Positions 7,599 to 14,613 are shown, numbered from the stretch's first letter. The stretch is 32,403 nt of DNA from an uncultured Bacilli bacterium (GCA_910585915.1 CAJUGF010000014.1:1-32403); one strand, 5' to 3'. Numbers and translations are program-made. The notes: generated by a model from the sequence alone, not told the origin.

Positions 7599-8142
7599 AA
7601 AACTCTACTTTGACATTTTCTCTTTCTTCTTTTTTGGCTTCAAAAAAAGATTCTGTCTTAAAATGAAATAATCCTGCAATTAAGTTACTTGGAAACATTT
7701 CAATTTTGTTATTATACTTTAATACAGTATCATTATAAAACTGTCTTGATGCTGCAATTTTATTTTCTGCGTCTTTTAAGTTTTCTTGCAAATCCATGAA
7801 ATTTTGGTTTGCTTTTAATTCAGGATAATTCTCTGATAAAGCAAATAATTTTGTAATTGCTCCTGTTAGCTCATTATTTGCACTTATTTCTTCCTCTTTT
7901 GTTGATGCACTTAAATATGTGTTGCGGGCTTTAATGACATCTTCTAAAGTTTCCTTTTCATGTTTTGCATAACCTTTGACTGTATTTACTACATTTGGGA
8001 TTAAATCAAATCTTCTTTTTAATTGAACATCTATTTGTGCCCACTGGTCTTTTACTCGGTTTCTCAATTTTACTAAATTATTATAAGTTGAAATTATATA
8101 TAATATTAATAAAACCCCTACAGTTAGTATAATCCACCACAT
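7597..8142 (-). CDS. lemA: LemA family protein
   Basis: The 181-residue protein has one N-terminal membrane helix (WWIILTVGVLLILYII, residues 2-17) and a helical-bundle domain. The family core is very clear: YNNLVKLRNRVKDQWAQIDV, LKRRFDLIPNVVNTVKGYAK, then NPLAGLF replaced here by FPSNLIAGLFHFKTESFFEA. LemA proteins are membrane-anchored with unresolved function. The start is supported by AAGGAGG seven bases upstream. It lies downstream of the pilin-like gene after a 50-base gap and is followed by the DUF2207 gene. Confidence 0.95.
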   Translation of the reverse strand: MWWIILTVGVLLILYIISTYNNLVKLRNRVKDQWAQIDVQLKRRFDLIPNVVNTVKGYAKHEKETLEDVIKARNTYLSASTKEEEISANNELTGAITKLFALSENYPELKANQNFMDLQENLKDAENKIAASRQFYNDTVLKYNNKIEMFPSNLIAGLFHFKTESFFEAKKEERENVKVEF

Positions 8143-8192
8143 ATCTTGTTCCTCCTTTATACCATTATATTATCATAATTCTCTTTTTACTT

Positions 8193-8999
8193 CTAGTTTT
8201 TTCTTACTTCGATGACTGGTCTTAGTGTTAAAGTATTTTCATTAGTATAAGATACTCCATTTAGCGAAAATAAATTGCTTTTCCCATTGGTTCTGGATGA
8301 CAATGTTAAGGTCCAGGAATTACTTCCACTATTAATCCAGGCATCTTTTCTTATTGCTTCATTATTGGTTGCTAAACGTATGTAAGATTGATGATTTTTT
8401 GTTCCATCGGAAAAAGTCATACGAATTAATGTGTCTTTTTTGCAAATTCTGTCTTTTAATGTTTCATCATATTGATATCGACAGATTTGTTGTAAGTATA
8501 CATTTTGTTCAAACCATCTTTCTAGGACCATTTTGGCGATACTATTATTCCATGTATAATAATTATATGAAGTAGTATTTTCATAAAAACAATAGGCTGA
8601 ATTATACCCATTTAAACACATTTTAACTCGACATTCTGAGTTATTACAAGTTCCTGCGAAATATGTTGCATTACTTGCATTTGTTCCAAGAGCTGATGTT
8701 ATTTCTTCTTGTGAGAGTGATCTTTTTAAAATCAAAACTACCGAATTTCCCTTATCTTCTATGACTTGCCATGTTTCATCTGCAAAACTAATTTCTTCAC
8801 TTATTACATAGGTACGATTTTCCAAAGTGGTAGTAATAAATTCTTCTTTGTTTAGCTGCTCTTGTAAGTCATCTTTAAACACTTTTAATAGTTGACGATT
8901 TTGAGTGCTTTTGGTTGCTGAGGCAAGCATGATCATTAAAAAAAGTAAAAAGAAGGAATAAATTAAAGAAACTGCGATAAAGCCATTTTTCTTTTTCAT
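8193..8999 (-). CDS. Pilin-like protein with prepilin-type N-terminus
   Basis: From the ATG at 8999 the protein is 268 residues and starts MKKKNGFIAVSLIYSFFLLF. This resembles a short basic prepilin leader ending in Gly, then Phe and a hydrophobic helix, though the usual Glu at position 5 after the cleavage site is absent. The extracytoplasmic part is Cys-rich between about 125 and 200 (NNSECRVKMC, YCFYEN, RICKK) and ends with a beta-rich segment (NTLTLRPVIEVRKN) reminiscent of DUF6273-like folds. The frame is open upstream to 9050, but AGGAGGG sits five bases before 8999 and the promoter at 9022-9050 overlaps the longer reading, so 8999 is the start. No prepilin peptidase or pilus ATPase is in the window. 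It could be a surface adhesin or minor pseudopilin. Confidence 0.75.
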   Translation of the reverse strand: MKKKNGFIAVSLIYSFFLLFLMIMLASATKSTQNRQLLKVFKDDLQEQLNKEEFITTTLENRTYVISEEISFADETWQVIEDKGNSVVLILKRSLSQEEITSALGTNASNATYFAGTCNNSECRVKMCLNGYNSAYCFYENTTSYNYYTWNNSIAKMVLERWFEQNVYLQQICRYQYDETLKDRICKKDTLIRMTFSDGTKNHQSYIRLATNNEAIRKDAWINSGSNSWTLTLSSRTNGKSNLFSLNGVSYTNENTLTLRPVIEVRKN

Positions 9000-9021
9000 T
9001 TTATCCCTCCTATTCTTCTTC

Positions 9022-9050
9022 ATTATATTATTTCTCTTTGTTTTCTTCAA
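9022..9050 (-). promoter_or_regulatory. Promoter for the pilin-like gene
   Basis: Minus-strand TTGAAG, exactly 17 bases, then TATAAT, followed by AGGAGGG and the ATG at 8999. It starts six bases after the stop of the second small peptide, so the pilin-like gene can be transcribed separately from the peptide cassette. Confidence 0.7.
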
Positions 9051-9055
9051 GTAAT

Positions 9056-9223
9056 TTACTCACAAATATTATTACTTGTTAATCTTCTAATAGAAGAACC
9101 AATTGCTCTACCAACCTCCATTAGTGCGTCAATGGCTCTGGAAATGGCATTCAGCAATGTGGCATTTAACAAATCTCCTCCTCCATAAATCTCTATTAAA
9201 TCTTTTGGTCTCATTTTATTCAT
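9056..9223 (-). CDS. Double-glycine-leader peptide 2 (putative bacteriocin)
   Basis: The gene encodes 55 residues. The N-terminus MNKMRPKDLIEIYGG is a double-glycine leader: Gly-Gly at -2/-1, hydrophobic residues at -4 (Ile), -7 (Leu) and -12 (Met), and an acidic residue at -8. Cleavage after Gly15 would give a 40-residue peptide starting GDLLNATLLNAISRAIDALM. That peptide looks like an amphipathic, mildly cationic helix with a GRAIG (GxxxG) motif, then SSIRRLTSNNICE with a single Cys next to the C-terminal Glu. The start overlaps the stop of peptide 1 by eight bases (ATGAATAA) and has only a weak ribosome site, which suggests coupled, near-equimolar translation. No homologue is recognised by sequence; the function is inferred from leader and neighbourhood. 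Confidence 0.8.
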   Translation of the reverse strand: MNKMRPKDLIEIYGGGDLLNATLLNAISRAIDALMEVGRAIGSSIRRLTSNNICE

Positions 9224-9359
9224 TACATCTTAGCGGTCTTGTGTAACCATCTAGTATTCCTGCAATGATTGTCCCAATGGCAAGAATGCCAATTATGATG
9301 ATCCCTGTAGCACTTCCTCCTCTAATATTTTCTAATTCATCTTTGTTTAATTTATTCAT
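9216..9359 (-). CDS. Double-glycine-leader peptide 1 (putative bacteriocin)
   Basis: The gene encodes 47 residues. The leader MNKLNKDELENIRGG is a textbook match to the class II bacteriocin/ComC type: Leu at -12, Glu at -8, Leu at -7, Ile at -4, Gly-Gly at the cut. The predicted mature peptide is 32 residues: SATG followed by a very hydrophobic stretch with regularly spaced glycines (GIIIIGILAIGTIIAGILDG, containing GxxxxG and one GxxxG), then YTRPLRCNE. The hydrophobic part is long enough to span a membrane. The single Cys lies three residues from the end, mirroring peptide 2. A strong AAGGAGG site, five bases before the ATG, is formed by the last codons of the upstream accessory gene. Export by the adjacent C39 transporter is inferred. 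Confidence 0.85.
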   Translation of the reverse strand: MNKLNKDELENIRGGSATGIIIIGILAIGTIIAGILDGYTRPLRCNE

Positions 9360-9794
9360 TTAACCTCCTTGCATAATTATTTTTTTGACTTTTTCTATAA
9401 CTTTTTCTTTTTTGTCAAGTAGTTGAATTTGGAGTATTTGATTATCAATAAATTCTTTTGGAGACATTACTTCTAAGATTTGATAATTTTGCAATGATGA
9501 CTGATCTATTTTGATTTCACTCATATTTTGAATTTGAAAGTCTATTTCTATATTATTTATCTTTATTTTTTCGATGTCATTTAGTTTTTCTAATTCATTA
9601 TATTGCCAGTATATTTCTAAGTTATTGCTTGCTTTTTTATAAATTGCAAACGTTTTATAAGATAAATTCACCTTAATTAAACAGCTGCTCCACAACATTA
9701 TAAAAAAGAAAAGAACAATCCAAAATTGAAAAGATGTCGTTTTTTCCTTTTGCATTAAAAAGCTAATTTTATTATGCGTTATATACTCGTTCAT
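9360..9794 (-). CDS. Small one-pass accessory protein of the peptide exporter
   Basis: From the ATG at 9794, preceded by GAGGG, the protein has 144 residues; a TTG 12 bases upstream is less likely. It has a short cytoplasmic N-terminus, one membrane helix (about residues 22-44, FQFWIVLFFFIMLWSSCLIK) and an extracytoplasmic part of about 100 residues rich in Ile, Asn, Glu and Lys. The topology matches an HlyD/LcnD-type bacteriocin secretion accessory, but it is only about one third of the usual length and lacks the long coiled coil. It overlaps the transporter gene by 23 bases, and its last codons (CAA GGA GGT TAA) form the ribosome site of peptide 1. Role in export is inferred from context; an immunity function is an alternative. 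Confidence 0.7.
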   Translation of the reverse strand: MNEYITHNKISFLMQKEKTTSFQFWIVLFFFIMLWSSCLIKVNLSYKTFAIYKKASNNLEIYWQYNELEKLNDIEKIKINNIEIDFQIQNMSEIKIDQSSLQNYQILEVMSPKEFIDNQILQIQLLDKKEKVIEKVKKIIMQGG

Positions 9795-11841
9795 TTGTTC
9801 CCTCAATTTTCATTGTATAGTCAAACAATTTTTTATGATTTTTGTGACTAATATAAATTATTGTTTTGTCTTTCAAAAAGTTTCTCATGTTTTTTATGAT
9901 GTCCTGTTCTAATTTTTCTTCTACTTCACTTAATGATTCATCTAACAAAAAAATATCAGCATTACTCATTAATGTTCGAGCTAAAATAATACGTTGTTTT
10001 TCTCCTCCTGATAGATTCTCTTCATAGTTTGAGAGCATAGTTTCAAAACGTAACGGCTTCTTATCGATTATTTCATTAATATGACATATTTCACAAACTG
10101 ATAGAAATTTCCCCCAATTCATTGCACGATGCATGATAATGTTTTCTATTATTGTGCCTTTAATTAAATTGCTATTTTGTGGCAAATAAACAATATGTTC
10201 ACGAAGTGTCTTTATATCATAATCATCAATATTAATTTTTCCTATCTTTATCGTTCCATAAGATTGTTTTAACACTCTTATCATAATATTACATAAAGTT
10301 GATTTACCGCTTCCACTACTTCCTAATAATTGAATATGGGCAGACTTTGGTATCTTTAACTTGATATCTTTTAAGATATAATTATATTGATTGTACGTAA
10401 AGGTGATATTGTCCAATTCAATATCTCCATTTTGAAACTCTTGCAGTTTATTTGTTTCTTTTTCTGTTTCGATGTTTAAAAAATCATTGCTTTTCTTTAG
10501 TATATGTTTTAGATGTCTAAGTTTAGGTAACAGGTTTATCATATTTTCAATGGCATGAAGCAAATAATTTCCTATGGTTTCAATCAGAAAAAAATCTATT
10601 AATTTTATTTTTTCTTTTTCTATACAAATAATTCCTATTGTAATTAAAATAAAGTTTATAATTTCTTTCATCCATAATTGGCAAGTATTGTAGTATTTAT
10701 AAAAGTCATCTTTTTCTTTTTTCTGTATTAAAAAAGAAATATAATTTTTTTCTATTTGTTCTTGTTCTCTATTTTCTAAATTTAAATACATGTATGTCTC
10801 TCTGTTTTCTAAGGAATTTAACAATTGCATTGAAAAGAGATTTTGATTTTCTATGTTTTGATGTTCATATTCATCACTTTTCTTTTGAAAAAGCAATTGA
10901 AAAAGAAAATATATTATAGAAATAATTCCATAAACAAAACAAAATGTTTCATTTAAAGGATAAAGCATACTAAAGCAAATTATTATGGTAATAACGTATA
11001 AAACTCCATTTTTTATCACTTCTGTATAAAAATACTTCAAATCCAATTGTTCCCAAACTCTTGTTAAATAGTCTCCGAATTCTCTACTTTTAAAAGTATT
11101 TAGAGGGATTTTTATTAAATGTTCTAACATACTGGAAAGATGTAATAACTCTAGATTTTTATTTAATTCTTTTTCTTCGTTTTGTAAGGCTTTTATCCCA
11201 AGTAAGCGAAACCATAGTAGTATTAAGAAACATATAAAAATAAAGATTTGCTCTGTTCTTTGATTTAAAAATCTTAGTTCAATTTTAAAAAAGAATGAAG
11301 ATATTATTAGCAGAGTATATATAAATATTTGAATTATTATCACTCTTAAAAAAGATTTTTTATTCTTTCCTAGAAATTGAAAGATCAAATAAATAATGCT
11401 TTTTTCTTTTGGACAACAAATAATTTTAGTTTTAGGGGACATTATAATTACTACTTCTGACCAAATCCAGAAAAAATCTGTAAAGGACATTGTCTTTTTT
11501 CCTTTACTTGGATCCATTAAAATCACTTTGTCTTCTCTTATTTCGTATAGAACCATATAATGATTTAATCCATTGTTTAATACCACATGAACAATAGCAG
11601 GTAATGGAAATAAATTCTTTTTAAAATTTTCTTTTTTTACTTTAGTTCCATATGAATCAAAGCCATATTTTTTTAAGGCTTCTATTATATGAAATGCACT
11701 AGTTCCTCTTTTTGTAGTAAAAGTATCTGTACGAATTTTTTCTAATGTAGCATACCCATTATAATATTTTAAAATTGACTGAATACAGCATACTCCACAA
11801 TCTTTCCGATCTTGTTGTTTTACTATAACTTGTTTTAACAT
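9772..11841 (-). CDS. C39-peptidase ABC transporter (peptide maturation and export)
   Basis: The 689-residue exporter would cleave double-glycine leaders and translocate the mature peptides. The N-terminal peptidase C39 domain (1-130) has QQDRKDCGVCC with nucleophile Cys15 and the upstream Gln, then His94 (LNHYMVLYE) and Asp110 (LMDPSKG), so the catalytic set is intact. The membrane domain covers about 150-430. The ATPase domain (about 470-680) has Walker A GSSGSGKST (507-515), signature LSGGEKQR (610-617), Walker B IFLLDES (630-636) and the switch His666. Its substrates are very probably the two small peptides encoded 410-780 bases downstream. A hairpin at 11847-11880 masks its ribosome site. 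Assignment is very secure. Confidence 0.95.
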   Translation of the reverse strand: MLKQVIVKQQDRKDCGVCCIQSILKYYNGYATLEKIRTDTFTTKRGTSAFHIIEALKKYGFDSYGTKVKKENFKKNLFPLPAIVHVVLNNGLNHYMVLYEIREDKVILMDPSKGKKTMSFTDFFWIWSEVVIIMSPKTKIICCPKEKSIIYLIFQFLGKNKKSFLRVIIIQIFIYTLLIISSFFFKIELRFLNQRTEQIFIFICFLILLWFRLLGIKALQNEEKELNKNLELLHLSSMLEHLIKIPLNTFKSREFGDYLTRVWEQLDLKYFYTEVIKNGVLYVITIIICFSMLYPLNETFCFVYGIISIIYFLFQLLFQKKSDEYEHQNIENQNLFSMQLLNSLENRETYMYLNLENREQEQIEKNYISFLIQKKEKDDFYKYYNTCQLWMKEIINFILITIGIICIEKEKIKLIDFFLIETIGNYLLHAIENMINLLPKLRHLKHILKKSNDFLNIETEKETNKLQEFQNGDIELDNITFTYNQYNYILKDIKLKIPKSAHIQLLGSSGSGKSTLCNIMIRVLKQSYGTIKIGKINIDDYDIKTLREHIVYLPQNSNLIKGTIIENIIMHRAMNWGKFLSVCEICHINEIIDKKPLRFETMLSNYEENLSGGEKQRIILARTLMSNADIFLLDESLSEVEEKLEQDIIKNMRNFLKDKTIIYISHKNHKKLFDYTMKIEGTNERVYNA

Positions 11842-11846
11842 TTTTC

Positions 11847-11880
11847 TCCCTCATAAGTATTATTCATGATATATGAGAGA
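11847..11880 (-). promoter_or_regulatory. Hairpin over the transporter ribosome binding site
   Basis: Minus-strand TCTCTCATA pairs over 9 bp (one G-U) with TATGAGGGA, loop 16 bases. The 3' arm contains most of the GAGGGAG ribosome site, which lies just before the ATG at 11841. Such a structure would hold down translation of the exporter unless opened. Confidence 0.4.
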
Positions 11881-11897
11881 TTTCCTTTTTTTCTTTT

Positions 11898-12626
11898 CTA
11901 TTTTTTTCTTCTTTTTTGTTTTTTCTTATTATCTTCTAATTTTTTGATAATCGCAAATTCTTTCTCGTTGCTTTTTTGTAAGTATGGAAAGGCATTTAAA
12001 AGTCTTTTAGGATATTTTTTGATTTTATAAATTCGACGTTTTAAGAGTTGCTCTAACATTCCTGGGATACGAGCTAATTTTTCGTTTTTTAATTCGCTAA
12101 ACATTATAATTTGATTTCGCAAATTGTATGCAACGATTACTGAATAAATAATATCCATTACAAAAATAATAAATATAATTGCAGAGGTGATCATTAAGGC
12201 TTTTGTGTTCATCTGCATTAAAAATTCATTGAAAATTGGATTAGCTAAATAGATAATTGCTAAAGCACCTATCCCAAATAATGAAGAATTTAATAAACAA
12301 ATCCTTCCATTTACGTTAAAACGATTTTGCGTATAATCCCACCAACGATTATGAAATATTTTTTCTAATAAATAGCTGGTAATGTATTCAATGATTGTGG
12401 TAATTATGATTCCAAAAACAAAAACTACTAGTGGATCATTTTTATATCGATCAAGTAATAAAATGAGAAAGATACTTCCTACTCCATAAATGGGAATAAT
12501 TGGACCACATAAAAAACCTCGATTGGTTATTTTTCTGTCAACGATTATACACATTATCATTTCGGCAATGTATCCAAATAAACTGAATAAAAAAAACTTC
12601 ATAAATATGTTTGATATGTGATACAT
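11898..12626 (-). CDS. CmpB-type putative ABC transporter membrane protein
   Basis: The 242-residue polytopic protein has about five or six hydrophobic segments. It shows the PF06541-type signature: GFLCGPIIPIYGVGSIFLIL, the block HNRWWDYTQNRFNVNGRICL, and the following SLFGIGALAII. Family members are annotated as putative type IV ABC-transporter subunits but lack an ATPase and their function is unsettled. The C-terminal tail (about 170-242) is cytoplasmic and strongly basic, ending KKKQKRRKK. It has its own extended -10 promoter and lies 56 bases ahead of the peptide exporter, so it may be co-transcribed with it; a role in self-protection is possible but unsupported. Confidence 0.8.
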   Translation of the reverse strand: MYHISNIFMKFFLFSLFGYIAEMIMCIIVDRKITNRGFLCGPIIPIYGVGSIFLILLLDRYKNDPLVVFVFGIIITTIIEYITSYLLEKIFHNRWWDYTQNRFNVNGRICLLNSSLFGIGALAIIYLANPIFNEFLMQMNTKALMITSAIIFIIFVMDIIYSVIVAYNLRNQIIMFSELKNEKLARIPGMLEQLLKRRIYKIKKYPKRLLNAFPYLQKSNEKEFAIIKKLEDNKKKQKRRKK

Positions 12627-12654
12627 AATCTTCTCACCTACTGTTTTCTAATTT

Positions 12655-12681
12655 ATTATAGCACACCAAATTATGTTTCAT
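12655..12681 (-). promoter_or_regulatory. Extended -10 promoter for the CmpB gene and perhaps the peptide cassette
   Basis: Minus-strand TGCTATAAT (extended -10, consensus TATAAT) with a weak ATGAAA 15 bases upstream of the hexamer. It sits in the 109-base divergent gap shared with spoIIIAH. It is the nearest good housekeeping promoter upstream of the exporter genes. Confidence 0.55.
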
Positions 12682-12735
12682 GTAATAAATTGTTTTTTTT
12701 ACCATATATTTTACTAAGTTCTATGGAGGGATGAT

Positions 12736-13239
12736 ATGATAAATAAACAAGGATTATGGTTTGTAACGCTATTTAGTTTAATTTTAGTATTAAGTATTTA
12801 TTACGTAACTATGAGTGATGATACTCTATCCTCTATTTTAGAGAATAATAATCAAGTTGATAATAGTCAAGTAGCTAATGTTAATGTTGAGGAGTCTAGT
12901 ATTTTAGTTGCTTTAAGGGTGAGTGATGAGGAAGCAATGTTAAAAGAGATGAATGATCTTCAAACAATTTTATTAGATGATGCTGCTACATTACAAGAAA
13001 AAAATGATGCTTATGATCAACTACTTCTTTTAAATGCTAATAAAGGAAAAGAAGATGAACTTGAGAAAAAAATCAAAGATGAATTTCAATTCAATAGTTT
13101 TGTAAAAATTCAAAATGATCAAATTAATATTGTGATTGAATCGAATGAACATAGTATTGAAACGGCGAATAATATTATCCGTTCTATTCAATCAATGTAT
13201 GACAAAAAAATGTATATTACAGTAAAATTTCAAAAGTAG
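12736..13239 (+). CDS. spoIIIAH: SpoIIIAH-like protein
   Basis: The 167-residue protein has one N-terminal membrane helix (GLWFVTLFSLILVLSIYYVT) and a low-complexity linker. A C-terminal domain (about 55-167) shows the SpoIIIAH/YscJ-like pattern: DAATLQEKNDAYDQLL, ELEKKIKDEF, and the terminal NIIRSIQSMYDKKMYITVKF. In Bacillus, SpoIIIAH in the mother-cell membrane forms a ring joined to forespore SpoIIQ. Here it stands alone, not at the end of a spoIIIA operon, but next to gerE and gerM. The start has GGAGGG six bases upstream. Assignment to the SpoIIIAH-like family is good; true sporulation use is not proven by the sequence. Confidence 0.8.
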   Translation: MINKQGLWFVTLFSLILVLSIYYVTMSDDTLSSILENNNQVDNSQVANVNVEESSILVALRVSDEEAMLKEMNDLQTILLDDAATLQEKNDAYDQLLLLNANKGKEDELEKKIKDEFQFNSFVKIQNDQINIVIESNEHSIETANNIIRSIQSMYDKKMYITVKFQK

Positions 13240-13260
13240 TCTTTTTTAGGCTTATTCTCT

Positions 13261-13288
13261 CACATCTATTTTTTTATAACATAAAATA
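13261..13288 (+). promoter_or_regulatory. Sigma-K-like promoter upstream of gerE
   Basis: CACA, 15 bases, CATAAAATA fits the sigma-K pattern (mACm, about 16 bases, CATAnnnTA) and lies 41 bases before the gerE start at 13329. In Bacillus subtilis gerE is transcribed by sigma-K. The motif is short and AT-rich, so a chance match is quite possible. Confidence 0.3.
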
Positions 13289-13328
13289 TTATGGAACTTG
13301 TTAATCATCAAGGAAAGTGAGGGAATTT

Positions 13329-13535
13329 ATGAATAAAAAGATACTAACCAATCGAGAGCAAGAAGTTTTTGAACTTTTGGTACTTAATAAATCTACGAAA
13401 GAAATTGCTGAATTTTTAGGCATTAGTGAAAAAACCGTAAGAAATCATATATCAAATGCTATGCAAAAACTTGGTGTTAAAGGAAGAGCTCAAGCGGTTG
13501 TTGAGTTATTAAAATTAGGTGAAATTACATTATAA
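13329..13535 (+). CDS. gerE: GerE-type LuxR-family regulator
   Basis: The protein is essentially a stand-alone LuxR/GerE helix-turn-helix (68 residues from the ATG at 13329; Bacillus GerE is of similar size). It reads LTNREQEVFELLVLNKSTKE, then IAEFLGISEKTVRNHISNAM and QKLGVKGRAQAVVEL, all four helices of the domain. There is no receiver or sensor domain. A GTG 12 bases upstream is possible, but GAGGG correctly spaces the ATG. The position between spoIIIAH and gerM supports the GerE identity rather than a generic LuxR regulator. A perfect terminator overlaps its stop codon, so it is separated transcriptionally from gerM. Confidence 0.85.
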   Translation: MNKKILTNREQEVFELLVLNKSTKEIAEFLGISEKTVRNHISNAMQKLGVKGRAQAVVELLKLGEITL

Positions 13536-13556
13536 AAGTCTTTCGAGACTTTTTTT
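13534..13556 (+). terminator. Terminator after gerE
   Basis: AAAAGTCT, tetraloop TTCG, AGACTTTT, then TTT: a perfect 8-bp stem with a stable UUCG loop beginning in the stop codon. Confidence 0.85.
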
Positions 13557-13601
13557 AGTTCTACTAAATGTACGATTACATATTATTTAATAGGTGGTAA
13601 T

Positions 13602-14537
13602 ATGTTAAGAAAAAGTGCTATTCGGCGAATTATCGTTGCTTCCCTTGCTCTTTTTATTTTTGGAATTCTTTCATTTTTTCCTAATTCTATTCAATCGGAT
13701 ATTTTGTCTAAAACAACCATTGATGATGCCAATAAAACAGCTCTTTACCTAATTGATCCTCAAAATTATGTTTCACGAACACAGGTTGTTGTTAAAAATC
13801 AAAGCACTTTAAATCAAGCTCGCGAAATCATTGAACTGTTGACTATTAATAGTACAAAGTCTCATTATATTCCTAATGGATTTCGTGCTGTTTTACCAGA
13901 TGGAACTAAGTTAAATGATGTTTCCATCCAAAATGGGGTTTTAAAGCTTGACTTTAATGATGTTTTTTTGAAGATTCCAAAAGATATGGAAGAAAGTGCT
14001 ATAGAAAGCTTAGTTTTTTCTCTTACTGAAATCGCAGATGTGAAAGGAATTTTAATATATGTTCAAGGAGAGTTGCTTACTACTTTACCTCAAAATAAAA
14101 TTAAGTTACCTGAGCTCTTAACTAGAGATTATGGGATTAATAAAATATATGATTTAACTAGTTTTCGTAATGTTGTAAAAACTACTACTTACTATGTTAG
14201 CAAATATGAAAATACATCTTATTATGTACCAGTTACTCAAATAACTAATGACAGTAAAGAAAAAGTAGAAATTATAATTGAACGACTAAAAAGTTCCCCT
14301 ACTCATCAAACTAATTTAATGAGTTATTTAAATGCAAATACTGAACTTTTAGATTATGAAATCCTAGAAAATGATATTACCTTAAGTTTTAATTATTATG
14401 TATTGGATGATTTTGATAATAAAAAAATATTGGAAGAAGTAGTATATTCAATTTCTCTTTCTCTTCAAGATACTTTGGATTTACAAACTGTACAATTTTT
14501 CATCGATGGAGAAAAAATTGATGATTTTACTACATAA
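13602..14537 (+). CDS. gerM: GerM-like protein with two GerMN domains
   Basis: The 311-residue protein has an N-terminal membrane anchor or signal (IIVASLALFIFGILSFFP) and then two GerMN-type repeats. The first spans about 45-165 (ALYLIDPQNYVSRTQVVV; IPNGFRAVLPDGTKLNDVSI; LKLDFNDVFL). The second spans about 190-305 (TTTYYVSKYENTSYYVPVTQ; IEIIIERLKSS-like; ITLSFNYYVLDD; VQFFIDGEKI). No lipobox Cys is visible, unlike Bacillus GerM, so it is probably anchored by its helix. GerM in Bacillus is needed to assemble the SpoIIQ-SpoIIIAH platform, which matches its neighbour. gerE and gerM are also close together in Bacillus subtilis. AGGTGG precedes the start. Confidence 0.85.
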   Translation: MLRKSAIRRIIVASLALFIFGILSFFPNSIQSDILSKTTIDDANKTALYLIDPQNYVSRTQVVVKNQSTLNQAREIIELLTINSTKSHYIPNGFRAVLPDGTKLNDVSIQNGVLKLDFNDVFLKIPKDMEESAIESLVFSLTEIADVKGILIYVQGELLTTLPQNKIKLPELLTRDYGINKIYDLTSFRNVVKTTTYYVSKYENTSYYVPVTQITNDSKEKVEIIIERLKSSPTHQTNLMSYLNANTELLDYEILENDITLSFNYYVLDDFDNKKILEEVVYSISLSLQDTLDLQTVQFFIDGEKIDDFTT

Positions 14538-14584
14538 TCATTTTAGTTTTTTATCATATTAAAGATGGTATATTTGAAAAGTGC

Positions 14585-14613
14585 TTGAAATCTTGTTCAT
14601 AATATATTATAAT
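14585..14613 (+). promoter_or_regulatory. Promoter for tRNA-Arg
   Basis: TTGAAA, exactly 17 bases, TATAAT: a near-consensus housekeeping promoter 21 bases before the mature tRNA 5' end. Confidence 0.85.

Noticed and set aside
9000..9050. A 17-residue upstream extension of the pilin-like protein
   Set aside because: The AGGAGGG ribosome site fixes the start at 8999, and a consensus promoter occupies 9022-9050.
13317..13328. GTG start for GerE
   Set aside because: The GTG lies within the ribosome site region of the better ATG at 13329.
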